Positions 1 to 7,267 of a DNA stretch of 32,057 bases are shown one piece after another. Each line of letters opens with the position of its first letter. The stretch's first letter is position 1. Under the pieces are notes generated by a model. The model was not told the DNA's origin, made no database searches, and worked only from the letters and a program-made list of their open reading frames with translations. A program made the position numbers and the translations under genes. Source of the stretch: an uncultured Clostridia bacterium (GTDB taxonomy: Bacteria > Bacillota > Clostridia > Oscillospirales > Acutalibacteraceae); the NCBI GenBank assembly GCA_937888485.1, contig CALAQQ010000119.1, positions 1 through 32,057 on the forward strand, written 5' to 3'.

Positions 1-1142
1 AATCAAAGGGTGTCAGAATAGAAAACTGCGAATTTCACGATATGCAGAATTACACTGTAACCTCTCGTGATAATTATACCGAGGGTCCGATTTCAGGCAG
101 AGCCGCAATTGTTATCAAGCGTTATGGCGGCTCACCTTATCCCGTCAACGATTTTCAGGCAGTGAACTGCAAAATATACGACGTGGGCAACGGTATATTT
201 TTCACGGGAAGTCAGGATCTGAACAAAAATGCGCTTGTAAAAAACTGCGAATTTTACAATATGGACGGTGAAGCAGTTGTTCTTGAAGGCTGCGACGGTG
301 CTTTGGTAACGCATTGCCGTGCGATAGACTGCTGTCAGGGAGTCGGTCTTGATGAAAACGGAGAGATTCTGTATTTTACTGCCGCAATGTGGACCCATTA
401 TTCCTCAAACTGCACTTTCAGCTACTGTGAAATAGCGGGTCAGAAAAACCACGGTGACGGAATGACGGTGGATTTTGACCACGGCTCCTATAACTGCACA
501 TACGAATATATTTATTCGCACGATAATATGCGCTTTATGTGCAACAACCCTGCTAAAGGCGGTAACAGAGGCAACACGGTAAGATACTGCCTTTCCGTCA
601 ATGACAATCAGGGCAGAAACAAAATCGGCGTATCAGACGGCGAATGGAATTTCAGCTTTTACAACAATACGATAATCAATTCGTCAGAATTTCAGATGAC
701 CCAGATTTATGATTCGCTTTTTGCAAACAACATTATAGTTTTTAAAGACGGTCATAAGTTTTACCATATAAATGAAGAAGCTAAAACATGGAACAACGTT
801 TTTGCAAACAACTGTTATTACAATACTTTTAATCCGGCATTTGATAAGGATGCTTTAAATACACTTCCCGGCTTTGCAGGCGGTGATGACCCGATAAAGG
901 CTTATCAGCTTGCAGAGGGCTCACCGTTAATCGGCGCAGGCTATGAGATTAAGGATGGGTGTATGACCGATTTCTACGGCAATGAAATAACAAGCAACAA
1001 TATCGGCTGTTATTCCGCCGACGGAGAGTATGCTGAACTTGATAAAGAAAACTTTTTTGAAAAAGCCGTGAGATTTATCCGTCAGATATTTAATATAGCA
1101 ATTGAAGAAATACGCAAATTAATTATTGATATTTTTGAGTGA
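1..1142 (+). CDS. Secreted/surface parallel beta-helix protein, C-terminal part
   Basis: The reading frame is open at the left edge of the window (first complete codon at base 3), so the start and any signal peptide lie outside. The visible 379 residues show short Asn/Cys-rich rungs of the form 'xxNCxFxN' repeated about every 20-25 residues, typical of right-handed parallel beta-helix (pectate-lyase-like) proteins that bind or cleave polysaccharides. The rungs stop near base 1000 and a spacer leads to a Phe/Ile-rich amphipathic tail (about 1045-1139) containing NFFEKAVRFIRQIFN. No catalytic residues can be assigned without the N-terminal half, so lyase, hydrolase and carbohydrate-binding roles all remain possible. 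The following gene starts 107 bases downstream and no clear terminator lies between them. Confidence 0.75.
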   Translation, partial: SKGVRIENCEFHDMQNYTVTSRDNYTEGPISGRAAIVIKRYGGSPYPVNDFQAVNCKIYDVGNGIFFTGSQDLNKNALVKNCEFYNMDGEAVVLEGCDGALVTHCRAIDCCQGVGLDENGEILYFTAAMWTHYSSNCTFSYCEIAGQKNHGDGMTVDFDHGSYNCTYEYIYSHDNMRFMCNNPAKGGNRGNTVRYCLSVNDNQGRNKIGVSDGEWNFSFYNNTIINSSEFQMTQIYDSLFANNIIVFKDGHKFYHINEEAKTWNNVFANNCYYNTFNPAFDKDALNTLPGFAGGDDPIKAYQLAEGSPLIGAGYEIKDGCMTDFYGNEITSNNIGCYSADGEYAELDKENFFEKAVRFIRQIFNIAIEEIRKLIIDIFE

Positions 1143-1249
1143 TGAGACAACGAAACTTTTTTCTGATAAGCTGTTTTATGAAATATATCACAAACTTACG
1201 GCACCGAAAAAAGAAGAAATAAACAAATAAGAATTTTAAGAGGTGTTTT

Positions 1250-1891
1250 ATGAGAAAAGAAATTGATATAAATGCTTGGGACAGAAAAGAGCATTTTGAG
1301 TTTTATTCAAAAATTGCAACACCGCATTACTGCGTCGCATTCAATATTGACATAACCAATCTGCTTGCATTTACAAGAAAAAACAAGATTTCGTTCTATT
1401 ATTCGCTGATATATCTTTGCACTCAATCAATTAACGAAATTGACGAATTTCTGCTTGAAACAGAGGATAACAAAGTTTTTAAAATTGACCGACGTGTGCC
1501 TTGTTTCACAGATTTAAAAAAGGGTGCAACAAGCTTTCATATGGTGTCGCTCCCCTGTGACGGTGATATTATTGAATTTGCAACAAATGCCCGAATGGAA
1601 AGTGAAAACAATCCTCTGTCTGTATATTCTCTCGGCGGATTAAGAGAATCGCAGATTGTTTTTTCGTGCATCCCTTGGGCGGATATTACAATGTGTTCAA
1701 ACGAGCGTGATTACACCGACCCGAAGCTCAAAGATGATACAGCACCGATTCTTGTATGGGGTAAATACAAAGAACAAAACGGCAAGTATATTATCAATAT
1801 GACTCTTGACGTTAACCACCGTTTTATTGACGGATATTTCGTTGGTCAGTTCGTTCAGAAGCTTGAAGAGAAAATCTCAGAGCTTGATTGA
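1250..1891 (+). CDS. CatA-like acyltransferase (chloramphenicol acetyltransferase family)
   Basis: A 213-residue protein of the length usual for the chloramphenicol acetyltransferase family, which transfers acetyl from acetyl-CoA to a hydroxyl group in a trimer. The catalytic signature is visible as NHRFIDG: His190 as the general base and Asp194 in the HxxxDG motif. The first His of the canonical HHxxxDG is Asn here, which is common in CatA-like homologues of unknown substrate. The start is supported by AAGAGG seven bases upstream of the ATG. It sits directly before a patatin-like gene, with translation almost continuous, so the two probably act together. Chloramphenicol resistance cannot be inferred from sequence; acylation of some other small molecule is just as likely. 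Confidence 0.85.
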   Translation: MRKEIDINAWDRKEHFEFYSKIATPHYCVAFNIDITNLLAFTRKNKISFYYSLIYLCTQSINEIDEFLLETEDNKVFKIDRRVPCFTDLKKGATSFHMVSLPCDGDIIEFATNARMESENNPLSVYSLGGLRESQIVFSCIPWADITMCSNERDYTDPKLKDDTAPILVWGKYKEQNGKYIINMTLDVNHRFIDGYFVGQFVQKLEEKISELD

Positions 1892-1923
1892 GTTCGAAAA
1901 ATAAGAATTTAATGAGGTACATC

Positions 1924-2772
1924 ATGGTAGGAATAATGGATGTCGGCGGCGGATTAAGAGGAAATTATGTAAGCGGTATTATCGATTATCTTCTTGATAA
2001 TTCTATTGATATTGAATATTGTTTGGGCATTTCTGCAGGAAGTGCAAACCTTATTACTTACATAGCAGGTCAGCGGGGACGATTAAAAAGCTTTTATGAG
2101 GACTATTCTTTTGAAAAACAATATATGAGTGTAGGCAACTATTGCAACAAAGGAATGTATATAAATCTTGATTATATTTATTCCGATATAACAAACAGTT
2201 ACGGTAAGAATCCACTGGACTTTAAATCCATAATGAAATCACCTAAAAAGTTTGTTGCCGCAGTAACGGATGCACAGACTGCTGAACAGAAATATTTTTA
2301 TAAAAGTGATTTAGAATATGATGATTTTACTTTGTTAAAGGCAAGCTGTGCATTACCTATAGCAACCCGTCAACCTGTTTTGTTTAAAAACGGAAGATAT
2401 TTTGATGGCGGAATTTCTGATCCGATTCCGTATAAAAAAGCATTTGATGATGGTTGCGATAAACTGATTATTTGTTTGACGCTTCCTATCAGCTATAAGA
2501 AATCAGCCTTTCCCAAATGGCTTGTCAATCCTTTGCTTTTTAAGTATCCTCGAATTGCAAAAGCTATAACAATGTCACACACATTATATCATAATAGAAT
2601 AAATGAAATTCTTGAACTTGAAAAACAAGGTAAAGTACTGATACTTTATCCTGATGATTGTTTTGGGATTAAAACGGCTACAAGAAATAAAATCGGATTA
2701 AACAAATTGTATCAGCTCGGATATAAAGATGCGGAAAAGATAGAAATATTTTTGAACTTATCCAAAAATTAA
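1924..2772 (+). CDS. Patatin-like phospholipase
   Basis: A 282-residue patatin-family lipid acyl hydrolase with a Ser-Asp dyad. The oxyanion loop GGGLRG is at residues 8-13, the nucleophile elbow GISAGS places Ser37, and the DGG motif places Asp161. I choose the ATG at 1924 because TGAGGT lies six bases before it and the protein then begins directly with the first beta strand; an in-frame TTG at 1888 would overlap the upstream gene but has no ribosome site. The distance from the acyltransferase stop (1891) is 32 bases, so this is a two-gene operon. No signal peptide is visible, so it is probably cytosolic or membrane-peripheral. Family members cleave acyl esters of phospholipids; the natural substrate here is unknown. 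Confidence 0.88.
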   Translation: MVGIMDVGGGLRGNYVSGIIDYLLDNSIDIEYCLGISAGSANLITYIAGQRGRLKSFYEDYSFEKQYMSVGNYCNKGMYINLDYIYSDITNSYGKNPLDFKSIMKSPKKFVAAVTDAQTAEQKYFYKSDLEYDDFTLLKASCALPIATRQPVLFKNGRYFDGGISDPIPYKKAFDDGCDKLIICLTLPISYKKSAFPKWLVNPLLFKYPRIAKAITMSHTLYHNRINEILELEKQGKVLILYPDDCFGIKTATRNKIGLNKLYQLGYKDAEKIEIFLNLSKN

Positions 2773-2819
2773 AAGCCAGACAAATTCCAATTTGTTAAAT
2801 TACTCTCACAAAAACACTG

Positions 2820-3067
2820 AACCACCTCTTGTCGGTGCTTTCTGCATCGATTGAGGTGGTTTTGTATGTTCGGCTCTTTCCTCTGCCGATTGAGTGGAGT
2901 TTGAACTGCAACAGGGACCATTTTGTTTCCATTGTAGGTACAGAAGAGCTTTCCCACCTTGAGATGATAGGTGCAATTGTATATCAGCTGACAAAGAATC
3001 TTTCTGAAGAAGATATCAAAAAGCACGGTTTCGATGCATATTTTGTTGACCATACAACAGGCGTTTA
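2820..3067 (+). repeat. Direct repeat copy A: hairpin plus 5' end of truncated cotJC
   Basis: This block matches 18601-18848 at a constant offset of 15,781 bases. Bases 2821-2932 differ from the second copy at about 11 positions, while 2933-3067 (135 bases) are identical. It begins with a hairpin whose arms are AACCACCTC (2820-2828) and GAGGTGGTT (2853-2861), with an inner stem, followed by TTTTG. The hairpin may act as the terminator of the patatin operon. Between the hairpin and the cotJC homology there are about 70 bases of sequence that resembles no cotJC coding sequence. Confidence 0.85.
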
Positions 3068-3157
3068 CCCTGCTTCTGCTGCCGGTGTACCGTTTACCGC
3101 TTCATATATTCAGAGCAAGGGCGATGTCATAACCGATATGACAGAAAACCTCGCTGC
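2935..3157 (+). pseudogene. cotJC: cotJC/manganese-catalase-like fragment, 5' part, interrupted by the mobile element
   Basis: The translation GTEELSHLEMIGAIVYQL and onward to MTENLAA matches the middle of the CotJC spore-coat protein, a manganese-catalase family member. The ExxH metal-binding pair (EELSHLE) is present. The family's first roughly 60 residues, including the first metal-ligand helix, are absent: upstream the sequence is replaced by non-homologous DNA that also precedes the second copy. The frame is broken at about 3157 by the integrative element; the rest of the gene resumes at about 13376. Joining the two parts restores the reading frame exactly (AAEQKA). It was therefore already 5'-truncated before the element arrived. 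A functional product is unlikely. Confidence 0.85.
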
Positions 3158-3170
3158 CGATGCTACGAGT
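3148..3170 (+). other. attL, left junction of the integrative element
   Basis: The cotJC frame stops matching the intact sequence of the second copy here. The left junction reads TCGCTGCCGA and the right junction (13371-13380) TCGTGGCAGA. The two share GC and GA dinucleotides at the crossover, as expected for the 2-base core of a large serine recombinase. Either dinucleotide gives a seamless cotJC on excision. Inside the element the first 220 bases (about 3161-3380) hold no convincing gene; they contain a small dyad GTTGT/ACAAC at 3256-3269. Confidence 0.75.
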
Positions 3171-3383
3171 ATGTAAGAACAGGCGAACGCTGAAGCCCTT
3201 GAAAACACTACGGCTTGACATTGAAAAAACATGGTGTTCGGTGGTATGGTACGATGTTGTAAGAACAACCTGACCCAACACTGTACAAGCTGTATCATAG
3301 GTGCAAAATTATCAACTAAACAACTGTAGAACAAACTGTTTGTCTGTAAAATCAAATTAATAACTGCTTATGGCTAAAAATTC

Positions 3384-3492
3384 ACCCATACCCCCAAAGC
3401 AAGAATATGCCTGAAAGCGAAAACATACCTGCAAAATTTGCAAGTCTGTTTTCTTACTTTCAGGCAGTTTTATCAATTAAGGGGGTATGGGT
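3384..3492. repeat. Nested multi-stem palindrome near the left end of the element
   Basis: Three sets of arms are nested: ACCCATACCCCC (3384-3395) with GGGGGTATGGGT (3481-3492); TGCCTGAAAG (3408-3417) with CTTTCAGGCA (3457-3466); GAAAACA (3419-3425) with TGTTTTC (3447-3453). The centre is the near-palindrome TGCAAAATTTGCA (3430-3442). The outer right arm encodes the last residues of the M48 peptidase. It could be a long 3' hairpin of that mRNA acting as a terminator, or a DNA structure used in transfer or integration. Confidence 0.8.
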
Positions 3493-4408
3493 TAGTATGT
3501 ATGTCTGAATCTTCCATTTCTTCCAACTTTTCTATTCGTTTTGATACTCTCGGGTGCTTTTGCTGCATTTTTTCAATCAGATTTGTTTTACTGCTCAAAC
3601 TTATTTTTTGCACAAGATACAATGCGTTTTTCAAACTCTCACCATATCCCAAATCATAGGCAAATTTATCGGCTGTAAATTCATTTTTTCTGCTATTGCC
3701 CGAAAGTATAACATTTCCCACAAACAGCAAAACAAACATAAATGTATTAACACTAAATCTGATAAAGAAAAACAAGGCTCTGAAAAGTCCGCTTGTATGC
3801 TTTAAATCCTCGTCACCTAAATCTCTAAAGAAAATATCAAATATGAGAAACAACGCATTAATAACGATAACAACAACTGCAATAAATCCGTTACCGATTT
3901 TGTTTAATAACTCCGCTTTGGTGTTGCCGTTTTTAATGTGTGCAAATTCGTGCAAAATCATTCCCTGCAATTCTTCCTCGCTGAACACTTCCAATGCACC
4001 TTTTGTAATTGCAACAGTATGCGAACCTACAGCAAATAAATTAACACTCATACTGTCGACAATATATGGCTTTATTTCGGGCAATTCGGGATAAACGGAT
4101 TTTGCCTTTTCGTACACTTCATCAAACAGGGGCAGTATGTATTCTTTTTCTCGTTTTGTTTCAACAGGTCTTACACTTTTTATAAATTTCAATATTGTTT
4201 CGCCAAAGGTAAAAGCAATAAAAACCGATACTGCATATACAACAACACAGATAATAAAAGCTGTATCCTCGGGGATTTCAAGCTCTGTTAAAAACCAGTA
4301 TGAGATAAACAAATAAAATATAAACCATAGGATATATGCAATGTTTGTAACAATTAGATTTCCTGCTTTTCTCAAATACGGATAAACTTTGTCAAACATT
4401 TCTCTCAT
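3473..4408 (-). CDS. M48 family membrane metallopeptidase
   Basis: A 311-residue zinc peptidase of the HtpX/Ste24 (M48) family. The zinc-binding motif HEFAH (His153, Glu154, His157) and the third ligand in NEFTAD (Glu243) are both present, so it should be active. Hydrophobic segments at about residues 18-40, 48-70, 172-192 and 214-236 indicate four membrane spans with the catalytic domain on the cytosolic side, as in HtpX. The gene starts with ATG behind AAGGAGTG and lies 13 bases downstream of the coupling ATPase, so it is the last gene of the relaxase-ATPase-peptidase operon. Peptidases of this family usually degrade damaged or specific membrane proteins; what a mobile element uses one for is unknown. 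Confidence 0.87.
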   Translation of the reverse strand: MREMFDKVYPYLRKAGNLIVTNIAYILWFIFYLFISYWFLTELEIPEDTAFIICVVVYAVSVFIAFTFGETILKFIKSVRPVETKREKEYILPLFDEVYEKAKSVYPELPEIKPYIVDSMSVNLFAVGSHTVAITKGALEVFSEEELQGMILHEFAHIKNGNTKAELLNKIGNGFIAVVVIVINALFLIFDIFFRDLGDEDLKHTSGLFRALFFFIRFSVNTFMFVLLFVGNVILSGNSRKNEFTADKFAYDLGYGESLKNALYLVQKISLSSKTNLIEKMQQKHPRVSKRIEKLEEMEDSDIHTNPYPLN

Positions 4409-4421
4409 GGAAAAACACTCC

Positions 4422-5753
4422 TTAAAATGGTTTATTTACGGTTAATTTGCAATGATAATTAAAATCCTTTGTCATAAAAATACCTTTCCCTACAGATAAA
4501 TTCTTTATATCATCAGGGTGATATATAAACTCTCTTGTTCTTCTTGCACTTCCCAAACCCGTGTCAGAGGTTTCAAAACGCCCCCTTTGCTGTAATTGAT
4601 ATGTTACATCTATTGTCGCTCTTGTGCCTAAAATGTTCGCCCAATGCTCGGAATTAACAGCACTATTCTGACGAAGAACAATATAATTGTTTGTGTTTTC
4701 AATAATCTCTTCCTTGAATGCTTCATTACAAGCAAAATCTAAATCGGACAAACTCTGTGTTGCAAGTATCGAGGTTATATTTGCACTCCTTGATTTATTA
4801 ATCAAATCAATTAACGCTGTTGAAACATAACTGTTGATTTCATCAAATATAAAAAACGCTCTTTCAAGCCCCGAATTAAAGCATTTATTTACAGCTTGCT
4901 TTGCATCAATCAAAATCAATCTTCCCATTAAAGGTGATATTTCAGGATAAAGTAAAGGATTTAAAACAAACAAAATCGCCGCATTTTCTTGAATTGCCGT
5001 GTATATGTCAATTCCGTTTTCATCAAATATTGAGCCGAACTCACTTTCTGCAATAGTGCTGAAACGAGCCGAGGCACTTTGAGCAATCTTTCCGCAGGAT
5101 TCGGAAATTTCAAGATTCAGTAAATGTTCATCTTTAGATATAATTTCGGATTTCAAAAGACTTGAACTTAAACTGTTAAACTTTCCAATGCTCATATAAT
5201 TTATAATCGTTTTGAACGATAACGGAATTTCATTTTGATTAAGTAAAATAACAAGCCTTTGTAAATATCTTTCCGTGTTTAACTTATAGTGTTCTTCGCT
5301 CCATTCGGTCATATTGATTAACATATCTTTGCACATTGTCGGACTTGCATTTTTAAACGGGTTATATTTTGCTGAATTAACAGGGTCGGCAAGATTAATA
5401 ACATATAATTTTTGACCCTTGCAAAATTGTTTTGTAATTTCAAGAATTGAGCCGTTGCCGATATCTCCTTTACCGTCAACAATAAGCATAGGCAAATTAA
5501 TATCTGCACCGTGCTTTATGAAATTGGATAATGCAACGGTTTTACCGCTCCCTGTTGTACCGCAAATAAAACAATGCTTGCAGTTATCGGGAATATATAC
5601 AGGCTTTTTGTGATTCCAACCGATAAGCACACTCGGCGGAGTAGCCTGTGAAATTATTTTTTGCTTTTTACGCATTTCTTTTAAATCTCTCCAAAAATTA
5701 AAATATTTACTTATCAAAAAACTTTTCCTTGCTTCAATTAAAACAAAAATCAA
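4422..5753 (-). CDS. VirD4/TraG-like DNA coupling ATPase
   Basis: A 443-residue P-loop ATPase with Walker A GTTGSGKT at residues 65-72 and a Walker B of the form FFIFDE near residue 300, followed by a conserved arginine/serine region (SRSANITSILATQSLSDLD) typical of type IV coupling proteins. Such proteins pump the relaxase-DNA complex into the conjugation channel. The listed start is a TTG that falls inside a hydrophobic helix. A well-placed ATG with AAAGGGG nine bases upstream exists at 5829, overlapping the end of the relaxase gene, but it is in the +1 frame. Dropping one base from the AAAA run at 5776-5779 would join it to this frame and give a short N-terminus plus one membrane helix. 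The gene may thus carry a frameshift. Confidence 0.8.
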   Translation of the reverse strand: MIFVLIEARKSFLISKYFNFWRDLKEMRKKQKIISQATPPSVLIGWNHKKPVYIPDNCKHCFICGTTGSGKTVALSNFIKHGADINLPMLIVDGKGDIGNGSILEITKQFCKGQKLYVINLADPVNSAKYNPFKNASPTMCKDMLINMTEWSEEHYKLNTERYLQRLVILLNQNEIPLSFKTIINYMSIGKFNSLSSSLLKSEIISKDEHLLNLEISESCGKIAQSASARFSTIAESEFGSIFDENGIDIYTAIQENAAILFVLNPLLYPEISPLMGRLILIDAKQAVNKCFNSGLERAFFIFDEINSYVSTALIDLINKSRSANITSILATQSLSDLDFACNEAFKEEIIENTNNYIVLRQNSAVNSEHWANILGTRATIDVTYQLQQRGRFETSDTGLGSARRTREFIYHPDDIKNLSVGKGIFMTKDFNYHCKLTVNKPF

Positions 5754-5818
5754 AGCAATACCTATAACAGAAAGTAAAATTATGTTGTTGTATTTCGATA
5801 TACCGATTAATCAAATTT

Positions 5819-6508
5819 TCAAGTTTCATAGTTTTTAACCCCTTTCAGCTCTAAAATTTTTATATTTGGATAGTTTTTGCTCATCTCTTTAAGAAATTTA
5901 AAAATCGCTGTGTGCAAATCAGGTACTATCCATATTTGGCAATAGTAATCATTAAAATTTGCAATAATATTTTTCTTAAATCTGTCCTTTGATTTGAGTG
6001 ATAACTCAACCTCAACACAATATTCTTTATTATTTTTACTAAAAACAAAATCGGGTCTGTGAACACGATTCCCAAATCCGTCTCTTTGGTGCAATTGCTT
6101 TTCTGAAAGCATATCAAAATAAGAAACACCGAATTTTTTGTTAAAAAATATTGCCGTATCTGCAACTGCAATATCATGTGAAATCTGCTCAACTCTTATA
6201 TGTTCTTTCTTATTAGCAACTCCTATTAAAGCTTTTCCTTTTGCCGTCAAACTGTAATTTGCCGAAATTCCGTACATTATCTTTTTATCTCTTACGACAT
6301 ATCCCGCAGTTATCAACTTATTTAATCTCCTGTCACACGCTCTCTTACCCGAAAAACCTACCATATCACATATATGTCTACCCGTTATATACTTCCACCT
6401 GTTAATCTCATTAAAAATCAAATAATCTCTTTCTACTAATCTGATACCACAACTACACACACTATCACCACACAACACAAAATAAAAAAATATCAATATA
6501 TAAATCAC
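5819..6508 (-). CDS. Replic_Relax family protein, putative MOB_L-type relaxase
   Basis: The N-terminal part reads as a winged-helix domain (RDYLIFNEINRWKYITGRHI, then the RRLNKLITAGYV recognition segment). The C-terminal part contains RPDFVF followed by YCVEVELSLKS, the layout of the replication-relaxation family (Pfam Replic_Relax). Members of that family include the MOB_L relaxases described from Firmicutes plasmids such as pLS20. Its position directly upstream of a coupling ATPase and next to a large palindrome fits a mobilisation role. The start is uncertain: the longest frame begins with GTG at 6508, but a GTG at 6460 lies closer to the conserved domain; there is no ATG before about residue 48. 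The stop overlaps the RBS/ATG region of the next gene, implying translational coupling. Confidence 0.72.
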   Translation of the reverse strand: MIYILIFFYFVLCGDSVCSCGIRLVERDYLIFNEINRWKYITGRHICDMVGFSGKRACDRRLNKLITAGYVVRDKKIMYGISANYSLTAKGKALIGVANKKEHIRVEQISHDIAVADTAIFFNKKFGVSYFDMLSEKQLHQRDGFGNRVHRPDFVFSKNNKEYCVEVELSLKSKDRFKKNIIANFNDYYCQIWIVPDLHTAIFKFLKEMSKNYPNIKILELKGVKNYET

Positions 6509-6517
6509 ACTAACAAT

Positions 6518-6669
6518 AAAATCCGCAACTGCTCATATATACAACTGCTACACACATAAAACACATTAAGTTTTTCCACGATGATTGGGCGGGGTCTCGG
6601 GTGAAGTAAGCCGAGACCCCGCCCAATCAAAACTGTTTTTATGTGTGATATCAAGCAGCTGCGGATTTT
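6518..6669. repeat. 152-base three-tier nested palindrome, oriT candidate
   Basis: The core is a perfect 19-base inverted repeat, TGATTGGGCGGGGTCTCGG (6582-6600) and its complement (6611-6629), with a 10-base loop. Around it lie CACACATAAA (6551-6560) with TTTATGTGTG (6638-6647). Outermost are 16-base arms at 6518-6533 and 6654-6669 with 15 of 16 pairs. CAACTGCT also occurs twice (6526-6533 and 6542-6549). The core is very GC-rich in an AT-rich element. It lacks a T run on either side, so it is not a normal terminator. Its place between the repressor and relaxase genes suggests a transfer or replication origin, or a regulatory site. Confidence 0.8.
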
Positions 6670-6742
6670 TTGTTTCGTATTTTAATATATGTTGTGTCTT
6701 ACTTAAAAAGAACACTTTTGTAACAACATAAAAGAACATATA

Positions 6743-6775
6743 TAAACAAAAACAGACAAGCTCAATTTGCTTGCC
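6743..6775 (-). terminator. Terminator of the XRE regulator gene
   Basis: Read on the minus strand, GGCAAGC and GCTTGTC form a seven-pair stem (one G-U pair) followed by a T-rich tail (plus-strand positions 6743-6754). It lies 14 bases after the regulator stop codon. Confidence 0.55.
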
Positions 6776-6788
6776 TGCAACGAAGAAT

Positions 6789-7118
6789 TTAATCTTTTGT
6801 TAATTTTGCACCTATGGTTATAAGTTCTTTAATTAATGGTTCTTTTTCCTTTGGAACATTTTGAAGAGAAGATAAAATACCGCTTGAATACCACTCGTCA
6901 GATTCGGTTTCACCTTTTACAATATAATCTAAACTTAAACCTAAAATATCACTTAATTTAATAAGGTTTTCTATGGATAAACCTGTAAGTCCTCTTTCAA
7001 CCTCACTAAAATGTTTGACAGAAATATTAAGTTGTTCTGCAATTTCTTCTTGTGTAAGTAGTAGTTTTTTACGTCTTATTTTAATTCTTTGTCCCATTTC
7101 TTTCTTATAATCACTCAT
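6789..7118 (-). CDS. XRE/Cro-CI type transcriptional regulator
   Basis: A 109-residue protein with an N-terminal helix-turn-helix at about residues 9-65: the segments GQRIKIRRKKLLLTQEEIAE and LNISVKHFSEVERG are the classical XRE helices, and LSLDYIVKG closes the domain. The C-terminal 40 residues (EKEPLIKELITIGAKL) look like a small dimerisation helix. The start is an ATG preceded by AGGTGA. It is transcribed away from the giant BspA gene, and the intervening DNA holds dyads overlapping the BspA promoter. The most likely role is a repressor that controls its own gene and the neighbouring surface protein, and possibly the mobilisation genes downstream of it. Confidence 0.9.
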   Translation of the reverse strand: MSDYKKEMGQRIKIRRKKLLLTQEEIAEQLNISVKHFSEVERGLTGLSIENLIKLSDILGLSLDYIVKGETESDEWYSSGILSSLQNVPKEKEPLIKELITIGAKLTKD

Positions 7119-7129
7119 ATTATCACCTA

Positions 7130-7201
7130 ACCTATTACGTTAATATTAGCATAACTTAACGCAGGTAAAAACAAGGTGAAATGTTGACAAACTAAACCTG
7201 C
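7130..7201. promoter_or_regulatory. Candidate operator region with two dyads
   Basis: One dyad is CGTTAA (7138-7143) with TTAACG (7156-7161), flanked by ACCT and AGGT. A second is GCAGGT (7161-7166) with ACCTGC (7196-7201). The second spans the -35 box of the promoter for the BspA gene, and the first lies directly upstream of the regulator's start codon. Both are plausible binding sites for the adjacent XRE protein; this is inference from position and symmetry. Confidence 0.5.
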
Positions 7202-7212
7202 AATGTTAATAT
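7184..7212 (+). promoter_or_regulatory. Consensus sigma-A promoter of the BspA gene
   Basis: TTGACA at 7184-7189 and TAATAT at 7207-7212 are separated by exactly 17 bases. The coding start follows at 7268 after AAGGAGG. The near-consensus boxes suggest strong expression unless repressed. Confidence 0.8.
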
Positions 7213-7267
7213 TTTTATAAGGTACAATGTTGAAAAATGTTGTTAAAAATACAAGGAGGACGAAAAA

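Noticed and set aside
1250..1891. Call of chloramphenicol resistance
   Set aside because: CatA-like homologues with an altered HHxxxDG motif are common in gut Clostridia and are not shown to give resistance; only family membership is supported.
6582..6629. The 19-base inverted repeat as an intrinsic terminator
   Set aside because: Neither side has a T run, a separate terminator for the XRE gene exists at 6743-6775, and the repeat is nested in further inverted repeats.
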